Shown piece after piece: positions 25,046 to 34,134 of a DNA stretch of 64,000 bases. This DNA comes from JANQIO01 sp965601975 (lineage in GTDB: Bacteria > Pseudomonadota > Gammaproteobacteria > Pseudomonadales > Halieaceae): assembly GCA_965601975.1 (NCBI GenBank), contig OZ271856.1, positions 3,286,001 to 3,350,000 of the forward strand, given 5' to 3'. How positions within the stretch are numbered: the first letter of the stretch is position 1; every line of letters starts with the position of its first letter. The position numbers and the translations under genes are program-made. Below the pieces are notes generated by a model. That model saw only the letters and a program-made list of their open reading frames with translations, had not been told where the DNA came from and searched no databases.

Positions 25046-26296
25046 ATGACTTTTGCAATTAGAGCGCTCTGTGCATTTCTCTATCTAACCCTTTCGCCGT
25101 TTTCACTGGCGGCGGGCGGTATGGTTAAAGACCCGAACGGTGTAGCACCCGATCGCTATGTCTATTACCCCGGCACTGAAAAAATCGGAAAGAGGGAAAT
25201 CCGCGTCACCGCCTGTGGCACTGGGCTTCCGGCGGCGAGGCGCAGTCAAGCCGCCACCTGTTTCCTGATCGAGACGGGTAACGGCGACAAGTTCCTGTTC
25301 GATATAGGAACCGGGTCCATGGCGAACATTGCGGCCATGATGATTCCCTACCAGTACCTGGACAAGGTGTTCCTGTCCCACCTGCACACCGACCACATGG
25401 GCGACATTCTCGGCCTGTGGGCGGGCGGCTGGACGGCGGGCCGCCCCAATGCCCTGAAGGTCTGGGGGCCTTCCGGTGCGACGCCTGAGATGGGCACGGC
25501 CTATGCGATGGATCACTTCCTTAAGTTCGTCAACTGGGACAAGGTCACGCGCGAGTACAAGATCAACCCAATTCCCGGGCAACTGGAAGTCAATGAATTC
25601 GACTACAAGGGCGTCGACCAGGTGGTTTACAAGGAAGACGGCGTCACGATTCGCTCCTACCCGGCAGTACATGCCGGCGATGGCCCCGTCAGCTACAAAC
25701 TGGAATACGCCGGCATGAGCGTGTTTTTCAGCGGTGATACCGTCCCGAACAAATGGTTCGTCAAGTACGGCAAGGGTGTGGACCTGGCGATCCACGAGGC
25801 TTTCCAGGCCCCTGACCAACTGGTGAAGTTCTATAACCAGCCACCGCAGCTGGCGTGGCGCGCCTGCTGCGAGTTCCATACTTCACCCCAATCCTTCGGC
25901 AAGATCATGAGCACCATCGCGCCGCGTCAGGCGGTGGCATTCCACTTCTTCAACGAGGAAGGGACACGTTACGGCATCTATTCCGGGATCAGGGAAACCT
26001 ACAGCGGTCCTCTATCGATGGCCACCGACATGATGGTCTGGAATATCACCCCGGATGAGGTTGTAGAGCGGATGGCCGTATCCACGGATGAGGCCTGGTC
26101 TGTACCCGGAAGTGCCCGTCAGCCACCACCGGAAAAGGGGCGTCCAAATCCAATCACCCCGTTCATTGAAAACGGGCGCTGGGAGGAAGGCTTCAGAGCC
26201 CAGGACCGAATGCTGGACGAGCACATGAAGAAGTACAACCTGGAGAAAATGGACTGGCGGCCGGCGATGTACAAACAGATGGAGAAGGCCAACTAG
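25046..26296 (+). CDS. Secreted metallo-beta-lactamase-fold hydrolase (copy 1)
   Basis: A 416-residue MBL-fold hydrolase with a cleavable signal (residues 1-23). The metal motif HLHTDH is at residues 112-117, and further ligands are probably the His in YPAVHAGDGP, the Asp in FSGDTVPNKW and a late His in VAFHFF. The domain is extended C-terminally by about 80 residues. It is homologous to the gene at 29274 (both have GNGDKFLFDxGxGSM, NKWFxKY and ATDxMVWN). I recall such proteins being labelled GntH-like after the guanitoxin pathway, but nothing else of that pathway is here. TAGGAG precedes the start. Substrate unknown; periplasmic. Confidence 0.9.
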   Translation: MTFAIRALCAFLYLTLSPFSLAAGGMVKDPNGVAPDRYVYYPGTEKIGKREIRVTACGTGLPAARRSQAATCFLIETGNGDKFLFDIGTGSMANIAAMMIPYQYLDKVFLSHLHTDHMGDILGLWAGGWTAGRPNALKVWGPSGATPEMGTAYAMDHFLKFVNWDKVTREYKINPIPGQLEVNEFDYKGVDQVVYKEDGVTIRSYPAVHAGDGPVSYKLEYAGMSVFFSGDTVPNKWFVKYGKGVDLAIHEAFQAPDQLVKFYNQPPQLAWRACCEFHTSPQSFGKIMSTIAPRQAVAFHFFNEEGTRYGIYSGIRETYSGPLSMATDMMVWNITPDEVVERMAVSTDEAWSVPGSARQPPPEKGRPNPITPFIENGRWEEGFRAQDRMLDEHMKKYNLEKMDWRPAMYKQMEKAN

Positions 26297-26311
26297 CCTG
26301 GGAGGCACGTT

Positions 26312-27478
26312 ATGAAAGGACTAGTACCGAATGGCATTGTTGCAGCCATCGCCCTTGCAGCCACAGCCGCGGCCCCGGTGGCGCAGGCGGAGTTCGGGGA
26401 CGACCCCCTGGCGGGCCTGAAAATGCCCACCATGCTGGCGGATGCGTCGGAGCATGCCGAGGATGAAATGGCCGGTGACGAGGCCGAGCCCGCACTGTCC
26501 GAGATCTCGCCCGAATGTGCCGAACTTCGGGCGGACCGGGATGCCGACCTGGGCGTGGTGCTTCGCGCCGGCTGCGAACCGACCCTGGCGCAGATGTCGC
26601 GCCTGATGGACAACCCCATCGGCAACGTGGCGATGCTGTTCAACCAGTACGACGCCTACAGCGTTGAGGAGCCGGAAACGGGCACTGATGAGTTCCAGCA
26701 CAACTACATGCTGCTGTTCCAGTTCCCCAAGAAGCTCAACGACGACTGGAACCTGATCAACCGGGTGGTGCTCAACTACACGAGTGTTCCGCTGGACCAG
26801 AACGACATCGACGATTTTGTGCCCCCAGATCCGAGCTTCGGCGAGTTCGACTACCAGACGCTGTCCGGCATCAATCCGTCGGTATCTCCGCCAAACACAC
26901 CATTGCCCATAGAGCTGTTCGAGGGCCGCACCACCAACCTCGGTGATTCCTACTACGTCGGACTGTTTTCCCCCGCAGACCCGCCCAAGCTGGCGAATGG
27001 CGCCAAGTTTCTTTGGGGTCTCGGCTTTGACCTGGGCTTCGATACCGCCGCCGATGACGTACTGGGCACAGGCAAGTGGTTGGCCGGCCCCTCAGCCCTC
27101 GGCGTGTATTTCGGGGATGTCTTCAAGGGCGGCGCCCTGATTCAGCAATACTGGGACTATGCCGGTGACGGTGACCGCGACGACGTCAACATGACCAATA
27201 TCCAGACCTTCTACTACTGGAGCCTGAACGAGACGACGTCCATCGGTGCCGGGCCCAACATCATCGCCAACTGGGAGCAAAACAGCGACAACACCTGGAC
27301 GGTACCCGTTGGTATCGGGGTCAGCAAAACCCTTCAGTTTGGGAAGATACCTGTACGCGTTGGCCTGGAATATCACCACACGGTGATAGAACCAGACGAT
27401 ATTCCCGGCACGGACTGGAGCGTGCGCTTCTATATCATCCCCGCTGCTCCGTCCGCACTGTTCGAGTGGATGCAGTAA
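26312..27478 (+). CDS. Outer-membrane beta-barrel-like protein
   Basis: A 388-residue exported protein with a signal ending at AQA (about residue 26), an acidic N-terminal region (residues 35-75), then alternating amphipathic strands with many aromatic residues. It has aromatic positions near the C-terminus (WSVRFYIIPAAPSALFEW). The pattern (FQFPKKLNDDWNLINRVVLNYTSVP, FLWGLGFDLGFDT, YYWSLNETTSIGAGPNIIANW) is that of porin-like barrels used for hydrophobic or neutral solutes. It starts 15 bases after the hydrolase, so the hydrolase and barrel are probably cotranscribed. The specific family is not recognised. Confidence 0.75.
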   Translation: MKGLVPNGIVAAIALAATAAAPVAQAEFGDDPLAGLKMPTMLADASEHAEDEMAGDEAEPALSEISPECAELRADRDADLGVVLRAGCEPTLAQMSRLMDNPIGNVAMLFNQYDAYSVEEPETGTDEFQHNYMLLFQFPKKLNDDWNLINRVVLNYTSVPLDQNDIDDFVPPDPSFGEFDYQTLSGINPSVSPPNTPLPIELFEGRTTNLGDSYYVGLFSPADPPKLANGAKFLWGLGFDLGFDTAADDVLGTGKWLAGPSALGVYFGDVFKGGALIQQYWDYAGDGDRDDVNMTNIQTFYYWSLNETTSIGAGPNIIANWEQNSDNTWTVPVGIGVSKTLQFGKIPVRVGLEYHHTVIEPDDIPGTDWSVRFYIIPAAPSALFEWMQ

Positions 27479-27580
27479 GTGGAATGACCTGGCGGACCCC
27501 CGCCGCTAAAACCGGAAGACAAAGTATCAGCTAGACTGAAGTTCAGGGTTACCGCGCTCGGATGATCAACGACATTTTCC

Positions 27581-27654
27581 GGGGAGAGTTTACTGAATTG
27601 CGAAGATTCCCAGCTCTGACGGAGCGTAAGGCAGCAATTGAGTAAATTGTCCCC
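27581..27654. repeat. 20-bp imperfect inverted repeat (GGGGAGAG family)
   Basis: GGGGAGAGTTTACTGAATTG at 27581-27600 and CAATTGAGTAAATTGTCCCC at 27635-27654 pair at 17 of 20 positions around a 34-base centre. The arms closely resemble the element at 44453-44540 (GGGGACAGTTTACTTAATTC), so this is a second copy of the same REP-like family. It lies in the 225-base gap before the DUF3179 gene, which otherwise holds only the promoter region. Confidence 0.8.
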
Positions 27655-27703
27655 GTATCTCGATGACACAAAGCTTTATTCTACGGGAGGAACATAGACA
27701 GCG

Positions 27704-28903
27704 ATGGAATTTCTGCATTGGGTGGCACTAGCAGCAAGTACGTATATCGCGTTTAGACTATTCCGGGATATGGCTGACGTTAGCCAGTGGATACTCGATA
27801 CCTCCCGTGGTCAAACCATGTGGACGTTCTACCACCGGCACAAATTGGCGGTAGCCTTTCTGGCCCTCTGGTTGTTTACCTTCATCACCTGGGGCTCGGG
27901 GAAAGCCGGCCAGTCTCAGATATTCTGGCTCTTCACTGTGCTGAACTGGCTGGGCTTCTATACCGGCTACATTAACCCTAGATTAATGATGCGCGCCCAA
28001 CAGTACACCGCGCGCTACTACAGCATCGAGGAAGCAAAGGAAATTCTTTCACCGGATACCAGCCTTATCGTCATGGAAGCCAATGGCGTGGCGAGAGGCC
28101 ATCCCGACGCTCACATCCTGCGGCCCCATGTTGCCGGCACAGAGGATGGTCTTGGCGGGGAAGACGTTGTGATGACTTACTGCGGGCTTACCAATTTGGG
28201 AATCGCCTATAAACCGGAAATCGATGGCGAAAAGGTGGAGCTGGGTGTGATGACCCAGCTCGAGAACAACCTGGTGATGTGGGACAAGCGCACCGGCGAG
28301 CCCATTCAGCAATTCTGGGGGACACGCGAACGCACTGGCCCCGGGGGCCCGCGAATGCCTGAATGGCCCAGCTTCCGAATGCCCTTGAGCAGCTTCGAAC
28401 GCGCCTACCCGGACGGCCAGGTATTTTTGAATCCGATCCCACACCCCCTGGAAAACCCGTTTTTTGCGATCTACGACCGGCTTATGCAGGCTGTTTTTGT
28501 ACACGGGATCACCGACCAAGCCGTAAAGGAGGAACCTACCTTCCCCTCCATCAAGCACTTCGATAGCCGACTACCCAACAAGGAACTGGTCTATGGCATC
28601 AATGTCGGTGAGGACTACGTTGCCTATACAGAAGCGTTCGTGCGGGAAAACGGCAACGTATTGAATGTGAACATTGGCGGGAAGGACATCGTGGTCGCCT
28701 ACCACGAGGACATGGACAGCCTGGGGATGTACTACAACCCCTCTGGCACACCGGTCACCGAGATTGGTTTTGGCGGCGATACGGGCTCAGAACGCCTCCA
28801 GCGTGTAGAAACCATGAAAGCCCAGGCCTACTGGGTTGTCTGGCAAAACTTCTATCCGACGACAGACGTCAACCGGGAACCGCAGCTAGCGGCTGCTGCT
28901 TGA
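27704..28903 (+). CDS. Membrane-anchored DUF3179 protein
   Basis: A 399-residue protein. Two or three membrane segments occupy about residues 1-100 (including AVAFLALWLFTFITWG and IFWLFTVLNWLGFYTGY). The rest is a DUF3179 domain, recognised by VVMTYCGLTNLGIAYKPEIDGE (about residues 157-178; consensus TYCPLTxxxxAY) and a later KHFDSRLPNKELVYGIN block. DUF3179 has no established biochemical function; family members are often exported. GGGAGG lies 13 bases before the ATG, a long spacing. Position between the two MBL hydrolases suggests a common process. Confidence 0.85.
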   Translation: MEFLHWVALAASTYIAFRLFRDMADVSQWILDTSRGQTMWTFYHRHKLAVAFLALWLFTFITWGSGKAGQSQIFWLFTVLNWLGFYTGYINPRLMMRAQQYTARYYSIEEAKEILSPDTSLIVMEANGVARGHPDAHILRPHVAGTEDGLGGEDVVMTYCGLTNLGIAYKPEIDGEKVELGVMTQLENNLVMWDKRTGEPIQQFWGTRERTGPGGPRMPEWPSFRMPLSSFERAYPDGQVFLNPIPHPLENPFFAIYDRLMQAVFVHGITDQAVKEEPTFPSIKHFDSRLPNKELVYGINVGEDYVAYTEAFVRENGNVLNVNIGGKDIVVAYHEDMDSLGMYYNPSGTPVTEIGFGGDTGSERLQRVETMKAQAYWVVWQNFYPTTDVNREPQLAAAA

Positions 28904-28916
28904 GGGGTATCGCATC

Positions 28917-29243
28917 ATGGTCGACGATGTCAGATCTACGACTCTTCTTCTCACCGGGATGGGTATCGCCATGGCGATTGTCGGCGCCATCCTGTACGCC
29001 AATGCCGATCGCTTTGGCGAACATGCGCACCTGCTGATCCCCTTGCCTCCAATCAGCGTCGCGGCCTACATCTACGCGGTAGACCGTTTCAGCCCCTTGC
29101 TGAGCGGATCGTTGAGCGGCGAAACCTTGGCCCGGACGTTCAGGGATCTTATCGCGGAGTTTTTCGTTGGCGGCCTGGCGTTCCTCCTCATCTCGCTGAT
29201 CCTGCTGGGCATCGTGCTGCTCTGGAGAACGGTGGGGTCATAA
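28917..29243 (+). CDS. Small inner-membrane protein, unknown function
   Basis: A 108-residue protein with three hydrophobic segments (about residues 8-27, 38-55 and 80-104). GAGGGG precedes the ATG, and the gene starts 13 bases after the DUF3179 gene and ends 30 bases before the second MBL gene, so it belongs to the same transcript. No family is recognised. It may be a membrane partner of the DUF3179 protein. Confidence 0.75.
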   Translation: MVDDVRSTTLLLTGMGIAMAIVGAILYANADRFGEHAHLLIPLPPISVAAYIYAVDRFSPLLSGSLSGETLARTFRDLIAEFFVGGLAFLLISLILLGIVLLWRTVGS

Positions 29244-29273
29244 ACAACTGTTCAAATTGGGAGGAGTCGACCC

Positions 29274-30497
29274 ATGTCATTACATCGTATGTCAGTCACT
29301 GCACTGTCGCTTCTATTTGTATCCGCTATTGGGTGGGCGCAGCCGCCGAAGGACAACACCATCAAAGGCGAGCTGTTTCCAAAGGGCCACACGCCGGCAA
29401 AGATCAAAAACGGGGTCTACCCCAGGGACTACTACCCGAACACTGAACTGCTGGGTCCTGACGAGATGCGGGTCACCGCACTGGGCACTGGTATGCCCAA
29501 TGTGATTACCGGCGCCCAGAAGGCGTCTGCCTGGTACGTGGAGCTGGGCAACGGCGACAAGTTCCTGTTCGACGTAGGTAGCGGCAGCATGGAGAACCTG
29601 GCCAAGCTGCGTCCCGATTGGTCGAAGGTCGACAAAGTGTTTGCCAGCCACCTGCATTCCGACCATGTAGGCGGTTTCGCCGAGCTCTATATTGGCGGCT
29701 GGATGAACGGACGCTATACCCCTCTGAACTTTTACGGGCCTTCAGGCGCGGAACCCCGGCTCGGCACGGAGGCTTTCGTCGAGAACCAGGTAAAATCCTG
29801 GGCCTGGGATATCGAGGGCCGCCGCACGGGCTTTCCCATCGAGGGAGGCAAAGTGATCGCCCACGAGTTCGATTTCCGGACCGAGGGACCGATCTACGAA
29901 GACAACGGCGTGACGATTTCCAGTTTTCCGGCTATCCATATTCTCGACGGCTCGGTCAGCTTTCGACTGGACTGGAAAGATCGCAGCTTCGTGTTCGGCG
30001 GCGACTCCTACCCAAACAAGTGGTTCATCAAGTACGCCAAGGGCGCCGAGTTGGTAGTGCACGAGTGTTTCTTCACGCCCGAGAGCCTGGGCAATCTGCT
30101 GGGCACACCGCCGGCACAGGCAATCTTCATCACGTCGTACATCCACACGCCTCCGGATGCGTTCGGCAAGATCATGTCCTCCATCAAGCCGCGCCACGCC
30201 ATTGGTTACCACTTCTGGACGTGGCACGACATTTACGATGAGACTCTCGAGGCCGTTCGCGCGACCTACGACGGTCCGCTCACCCTGGCGACGGATCTCA
30301 TGGTCTGGAATGTCACCGACGAGCAGGTGGTGGTGCGTGAAGCCATCACCACGGAGAATGTGGCGCCCACGGGTACGACCGCGGCCTACCGCAAGGCCAA
30401 GCGGGAACCGCCGGAAGTCGCAGCGGACTGGATTTCAGACGACATCAACGCGGGCAAATGGCAAGGCTACGAGCCGCCGCCGCTGCCCGCACAGTAG
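29274..30497 (+). CDS. Secreted metallo-beta-lactamase-fold hydrolase (copy 2)
   Basis: A 407-residue paralogue of the hydrolase at 25046, with a signal peptide (residues 1-22, ending WAQ). The zinc motif HLHSDH is at residues 126-131. Other probable ligands are the His in FPAIHILDG, the Asp in FGGDSYPNKW and the late His in AIGYHFW. GGAGGAG lies ideally before the ATG. The copies differ in the N-terminal extension and in the C-terminal tail (Pro-rich here), so they may act on different substrates. A zinc transporter and a zinc-dependent carbonic anhydrase follow downstream. Confidence 0.9.
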   Translation: MSLHRMSVTALSLLFVSAIGWAQPPKDNTIKGELFPKGHTPAKIKNGVYPRDYYPNTELLGPDEMRVTALGTGMPNVITGAQKASAWYVELGNGDKFLFDVGSGSMENLAKLRPDWSKVDKVFASHLHSDHVGGFAELYIGGWMNGRYTPLNFYGPSGAEPRLGTEAFVENQVKSWAWDIEGRRTGFPIEGGKVIAHEFDFRTEGPIYEDNGVTISSFPAIHILDGSVSFRLDWKDRSFVFGGDSYPNKWFIKYAKGAELVVHECFFTPESLGNLLGTPPAQAIFITSYIHTPPDAFGKIMSSIKPRHAIGYHFWTWHDIYDETLEAVRATYDGPLTLATDLMVWNVTDEQVVVREAITTENVAPTGTTAAYRKAKREPPEVAADWISDDINAGKWQGYEPPPLPAQ

Positions 30498-30581
30498 CAC
30501 CTCCATAAGCCCTGTGCAGGATGAATATCCTTGTCTCAGCATGGTTAAATTGGTGACGTCTCAATCCAGCTAAGGATTTTA

Positions 30582-32297
30582 ATGCCTTCCTCAATAAGGC
30601 TGGCACTCGCGTCAGCCTTTTTGCTGTTTGCACCAGGTACGCTTGCCGACGCCATCGTGCGATCGCAGGCCATGTTTGCGGACACTATCGCCGAGTTCTT
30701 CGTGGACGAGGCAAGCGTGCGCGTGGAGCTGGAAATCGGCATGAACGATGTCGGAGCTTTCCGCAACCTTTTGCCCGATCCTATCTACGAGGGTCTGGAG
30801 TACGGCCAGCGACCAATGGCAGAGCGTTTGACGGAGTTCTTTTCCCGCGACCTGGTCATTGTCTCCGGCGAAGCGCCGTTGGCGGGCGAACTGCGCAGTA
30901 TCGGCCCGCGCAATCGCGTTGTCCGAGACGAGATCACCGGCGAGGAACTGCCGGTGGTGGAAGAAGACGCGGAGACCGTGGTCGCCGCCGAACTCTTCTA
31001 TCCCTTCACGGGTCAGCGGCCCGACTCGCTCTTGTTCAGCCCACCCTCACAGTTTGGTGCGGCCAACGTGGGATTCGTGGTCTACCACAACACCGTGGCA
31101 GTGAACGATTTTCGCTTCCTGGCCGGTGGCATGGCACTTGAGCTCGACTGGGAGGATCCCTGGTATTCGGCCTTCAGCACCCGCAACATGCGCCGCAGCT
31201 ACTTCGCCCCGATGTCAGGCTTTCTTTACGTGGAGCCCTTCGAGGTGCGCAAGGAAATCATCGTGCGGCCCAAGGACATGCAGCGCTGGGTGGATATAGG
31301 CCTGGAGGACGCCGAGGTAATCGAGGCGGACCAGCGCGGCCTGATCCTGGAGCGGATCGCCAGCTACCTGAAAGGAAAGCAGCCGGTCACCATCAACGAC
31401 GCACCTGTGGAGCCCATTCTCGACCGGGTAAATTTTCTCAACCGTACCCTGAAGAGCTCGCTGGTGGTGGAACCGGGCATCGATATCAACATCGACAGTG
31501 CAGTGGTCGGCGTCATCTTTGTCTATCCCACGCCGAAGCTCGCCGACAAGGCCACCATGACCTGGGATATGTTCGACGAGCGGGTTCAACTGGTGCCCGC
31601 GTCATCAGTGGATGAGGCAGGCCCCCTGCCCACCTTCCTGGAGCCGGACTTCGCGGTGCTGGAGTGGGAAAACTTCCTGAAGAACCCCACGGACCCGGGA
31701 TTGATTGCGCTGGCTCCACCGCCCACACTTGTCGCACAACTTCTCTACACACTGCGCTGGTGGGCGGTCGGTATAGCCGCCGTCCTGCTGATGCTATGGA
31801 GCCGCAGCCAGAAGCGAAGCATTGCGATTGGTGCCGCAGCCACGCTTGTGGTGGTTGGTCTTTCGTTTGTGCTGGGTCGCCCACTGGCGCCGCCGGGTGA
31901 GGAGACGCAACAGGTGGTCGCCGACCTGCTTCGCAACGTTTACAAGGCCTTCGACTACCGTGCCGAAACTGATATCTATGACACCCTGGAACGCAGTGTC
32001 GAAGGCGACTTACTCACAGACATCTACCTGGAAACCCAGCGCAGCCTCGAGTTGGCCAACCAGGGTGGTGCGCGGGCCAAGGTGCAATCTGTCGAGATGC
32101 AGGACCTGGTCATCCTACCCTCGGACGAGCCTGGCGCCTTCGTCGCCAATGCCACCTGGAACGTGAATGGCTCGGTGGGCCACTGGGGCCATGTGCACAC
32201 CCGCAGCAACCAGTACCAGGCGGAGCTGACGATCCAGTCCATCGACAACCGCTGGAAGCTCACCGGCATGAACGTGCTGCAGGAACAGCGCCTGTGA
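30582..32297 (+). CDS. Exported/membrane protein linked to a metal ABC system
   Basis: A 571-residue protein of unrecognised family. It has a signal peptide (residues 1-22), a large periplasmic domain (23-380) with a beta-rich region, two membrane segments at about 386-408 and 412-430, and a C-terminal periplasmic domain of about 140 residues. Its stop overlaps the GTG start of the ABC ATPase by four bases (GTGA), so it is part of the transporter unit. AAGGA precedes its ATG. It may be an accessory subunit that hands metal on, or a sensor; no enzyme motif was found. Confidence 0.8.
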   Translation: MPSSIRLALASAFLLFAPGTLADAIVRSQAMFADTIAEFFVDEASVRVELEIGMNDVGAFRNLLPDPIYEGLEYGQRPMAERLTEFFSRDLVIVSGEAPLAGELRSIGPRNRVVRDEITGEELPVVEEDAETVVAAELFYPFTGQRPDSLLFSPPSQFGAANVGFVVYHNTVAVNDFRFLAGGMALELDWEDPWYSAFSTRNMRRSYFAPMSGFLYVEPFEVRKEIIVRPKDMQRWVDIGLEDAEVIEADQRGLILERIASYLKGKQPVTINDAPVEPILDRVNFLNRTLKSSLVVEPGIDINIDSAVVGVIFVYPTPKLADKATMTWDMFDERVQLVPASSVDEAGPLPTFLEPDFAVLEWENFLKNPTDPGLIALAPPPTLVAQLLYTLRWWAVGIAAVLLMLWSRSQKRSIAIGAAATLVVVGLSFVLGRPLAPPGEETQQVVADLLRNVYKAFDYRAETDIYDTLERSVEGDLLTDIYLETQRSLELANQGGARAKVQSVEMQDLVILPSDEPGAFVANATWNVNGSVGHWGHVHTRSNQYQAELTIQSIDNRWKLTGMNVLQEQRL

Positions 32298-32962
32298 TCG
32301 AACTGCGCGACATCCACTTCCACTATCCGCAGAGCGAGTTCGCCCTGCAGCTTGTGCCCACACTTGTGGAAGATAAGGAACATGTGGCCCTGGTCGGTCC
32401 CAGCGGTTGCGGTAAGACCACGCTGCTGAACCTGCTGGCCGGCGTGCTGCTGCCGGATGCGGGCAGTGTGTCCGTCGCCGGGGAACGGATTGACCAGCTG
32501 TCCGACGCTGCTCGCCGTGACTTTCGCGTGCGCCGGCTGGGGCTGGTATTCCAGAACTTCGAGCTGTTGGACTATCTGACGGTGCGGGACAACATTCTTC
32601 TGCCTGTCAGGATCGGACGAGGGTTGTCAGTCAACGGTGCGCCAGTCGCACGGGTCAACACCCTGGCCGAGCGGCTGGGCATCACCGACAAGCTGGATCG
32701 TCACCCGCAACAACTCTCCCAGGGCGAACGGCAGCGGGTGGCGGTGGCGCGGGCGCTGCTGTTGGAGCCATCCGTCATTCTCGCCGACGAACCCACCGGC
32801 AACCTGGACCCAGCCAACAAGTTCGTGGTGCTGGACCTGCTGCTGGATTACGCGCGGGAGCACGACGCCACGCTGCTGGCGGTGACACACGACCACGCCC
32901 TGCTGGATCGCTTCGACCGGGTGGCGGATTTCAGCGAACTCAATGACTGGACGTCTGCATGA
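32294..32962 (+). CDS. ABC transporter ATP-binding protein (MacB/LolD type)
   Basis: A 222-residue ABC ATPase. Walker A is GPSGCGKTT (35-43), the Q-loop is in FQNFELLD (near 87), the signature is LSQGERQ (141-147), Walker B is VILADEPTGNLD (161-172) and the H-loop is in VTHDHALL. The DEPTGNLD wording places it in the MacB/LolD/FtsE group rather than with ZnuC. The start is GTG, overlapping the upstream stop; its own stop overlaps the permease start (ATGA), so the three are strictly coupled. Confidence 0.95.
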   Translation: MIELRDIHFHYPQSEFALQLVPTLVEDKEHVALVGPSGCGKTTLLNLLAGVLLPDAGSVSVAGERIDQLSDAARRDFRVRRLGLVFQNFELLDYLTVRDNILLPVRIGRGLSVNGAPVARVNTLAERLGITDKLDRHPQQLSQGERQRVAVARALLLEPSVILADEPTGNLDPANKFVVLDLLLDYAREHDATLLAVTHDHALLDRFDRVADFSELNDWTSA

Positions 32963-34134
32963 TGGACGTTTTCTATCTTGCCTGGCAGTACCTGCGCTGG
33001 CATCGCTGGAAAGCGATCATCCTGACGGCCGCGGTAACCCTGATTTTGTATCTGCCGCTGGGCTTGCAGCTCTTGGTGGAGCAAACCGCCCGCGATATGA
33101 ACGCCCGGGCAGATGCCACCCCGTTGGTACTGGGAACGCGTGGCAGCCCGCTGGAGCTGGTCCTGAACGCACTGTACTTTTCCGATGAGCGACCCGGGAC
33201 GTTCAACTACGTTACTGTCAATGAACTACGCGAATCCGGTCTGGTCGATCCCATACCCCTGCACGCCCGCCACGCCAGCCAGGGTGTGCCCATTATCGGC
33301 ACTACTCTCGACTACTTTGGGTTTCGGGACCTGCAGATTGCCAAGGGCCGACAGCTGGCGGTTCTGGGTGATGCGGTGTTGGGCGCAACCGCCGCTGAGC
33401 AACTCGGCGTCGGTGTCGGCGACAGCGTGATCTCCTCCCCGGAGAGCGTGTTCGACATTGCCGGGGTTTACCCGCTGAAGATGTCCGTCGTGGGCGTTCT
33501 CGCTCCCAGCCTGAGCCCGGATGACGAGGCGATCTTCGTCGATCTCAAGACCGCCTGGATCATCGAGGGCATCGGCCACGGGCACCAGGCACTGACGCGT
33601 CCTGAGGCGGCGAGTGCAGTGCTTAAAACTGAAGAGGATCGCATCGTCGCCAACGCCTCCCTGGTCCAGTACAACGAGATCACGCCCGACAATATCGACT
33701 CGTTCCACTTTCACGGCAGCACCGATGAGCTGCCGCTCACGGCAATCCTGCCGGTCCCGCGCAACGAAAAATCCCGGGTACTGGCCCTGGGGCGCTTCCA
33801 ATCTCACCCGACGCTGTTGTTGCTGGAACCGCGCAAGGTCATCGACCAGATGCTGGACACGGTGTTTGCCGTGCAGGCCTATGTACTGATCGCCATGGCC
33901 ATGGTGGGCACCGCCACTGCCGGGGTAGTGGTCCTGGTGTTCCTGCTGTCCTGGCGGGCGCGCCGGCGAGAACAGGACACCCTGCACCGGCTGGGGGGCT
34001 CGCGCCCGGCGATCCTGGCGCTGATGTTGTCGGAAGTCATCATGGTGTTGGTCGCTGCCGGTAGTCTCGCGGGAATACTGGTGCTGCTGACATATAACTA
34101 TGGAGGACTGCTGCTGAAGGCGGCAGTTTTATGA
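32959..34134 (+). CDS. MacB/FtsX-like ABC permease
   Basis: A 391-residue permease. A first membrane helix (about residues 18-40, AIILTAAVTLILYLPLGLQLLV) is followed by a large periplasmic domain (45-290) and then three helices (about 300-330, 345-365 and 370-391). This 1+3 topology is that of MacB/FtsX/LolC-type proteins, not of the multi-helix ZnuB permeases. Such systems usually act mechanically on periplasmic substrates. Coupling to a ZnuA-like binding protein by ATGA overlap is unusual; I recall the Vibrio ZrgABCDE zinc system as a comparable non-canonical arrangement. Confidence 0.9.
   Translation: MMDVFYLAWQYLRWHRWKAIILTAAVTLILYLPLGLQLLVEQTARDMNARADATPLVLGTRGSPLELVLNALYFSDERPGTFNYVTVNELRESGLVDPIPLHARHASQGVPIIGTTLDYFGFRDLQIAKGRQLAVLGDAVLGATAAEQLGVGVGDSVISSPESVFDIAGVYPLKMSVVGVLAPSLSPDDEAIFVDLKTAWIIEGIGHGHQALTRPEAASAVLKTEEDRIVANASLVQYNEITPDNIDSFHFHGSTDELPLTAILPVPRNEKSRVLALGRFQSHPTLLLLEPRKVIDQMLDTVFAVQAYVLIAMAMVGTATAGVVVLVFLLSWRARRREQDTLHRLGGSRPAILALMLSEVIMVLVAAGSLAGILVLLTYNYGGLLLKAAVL

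Noticed and set aside
25046..26296. Guanitoxin biosynthesis locus because of the GntH-like label of such hydrolases
   Set aside because: No other guanitoxin-pathway enzyme is seen in the neighbourhood; the resemblance is at family level only.
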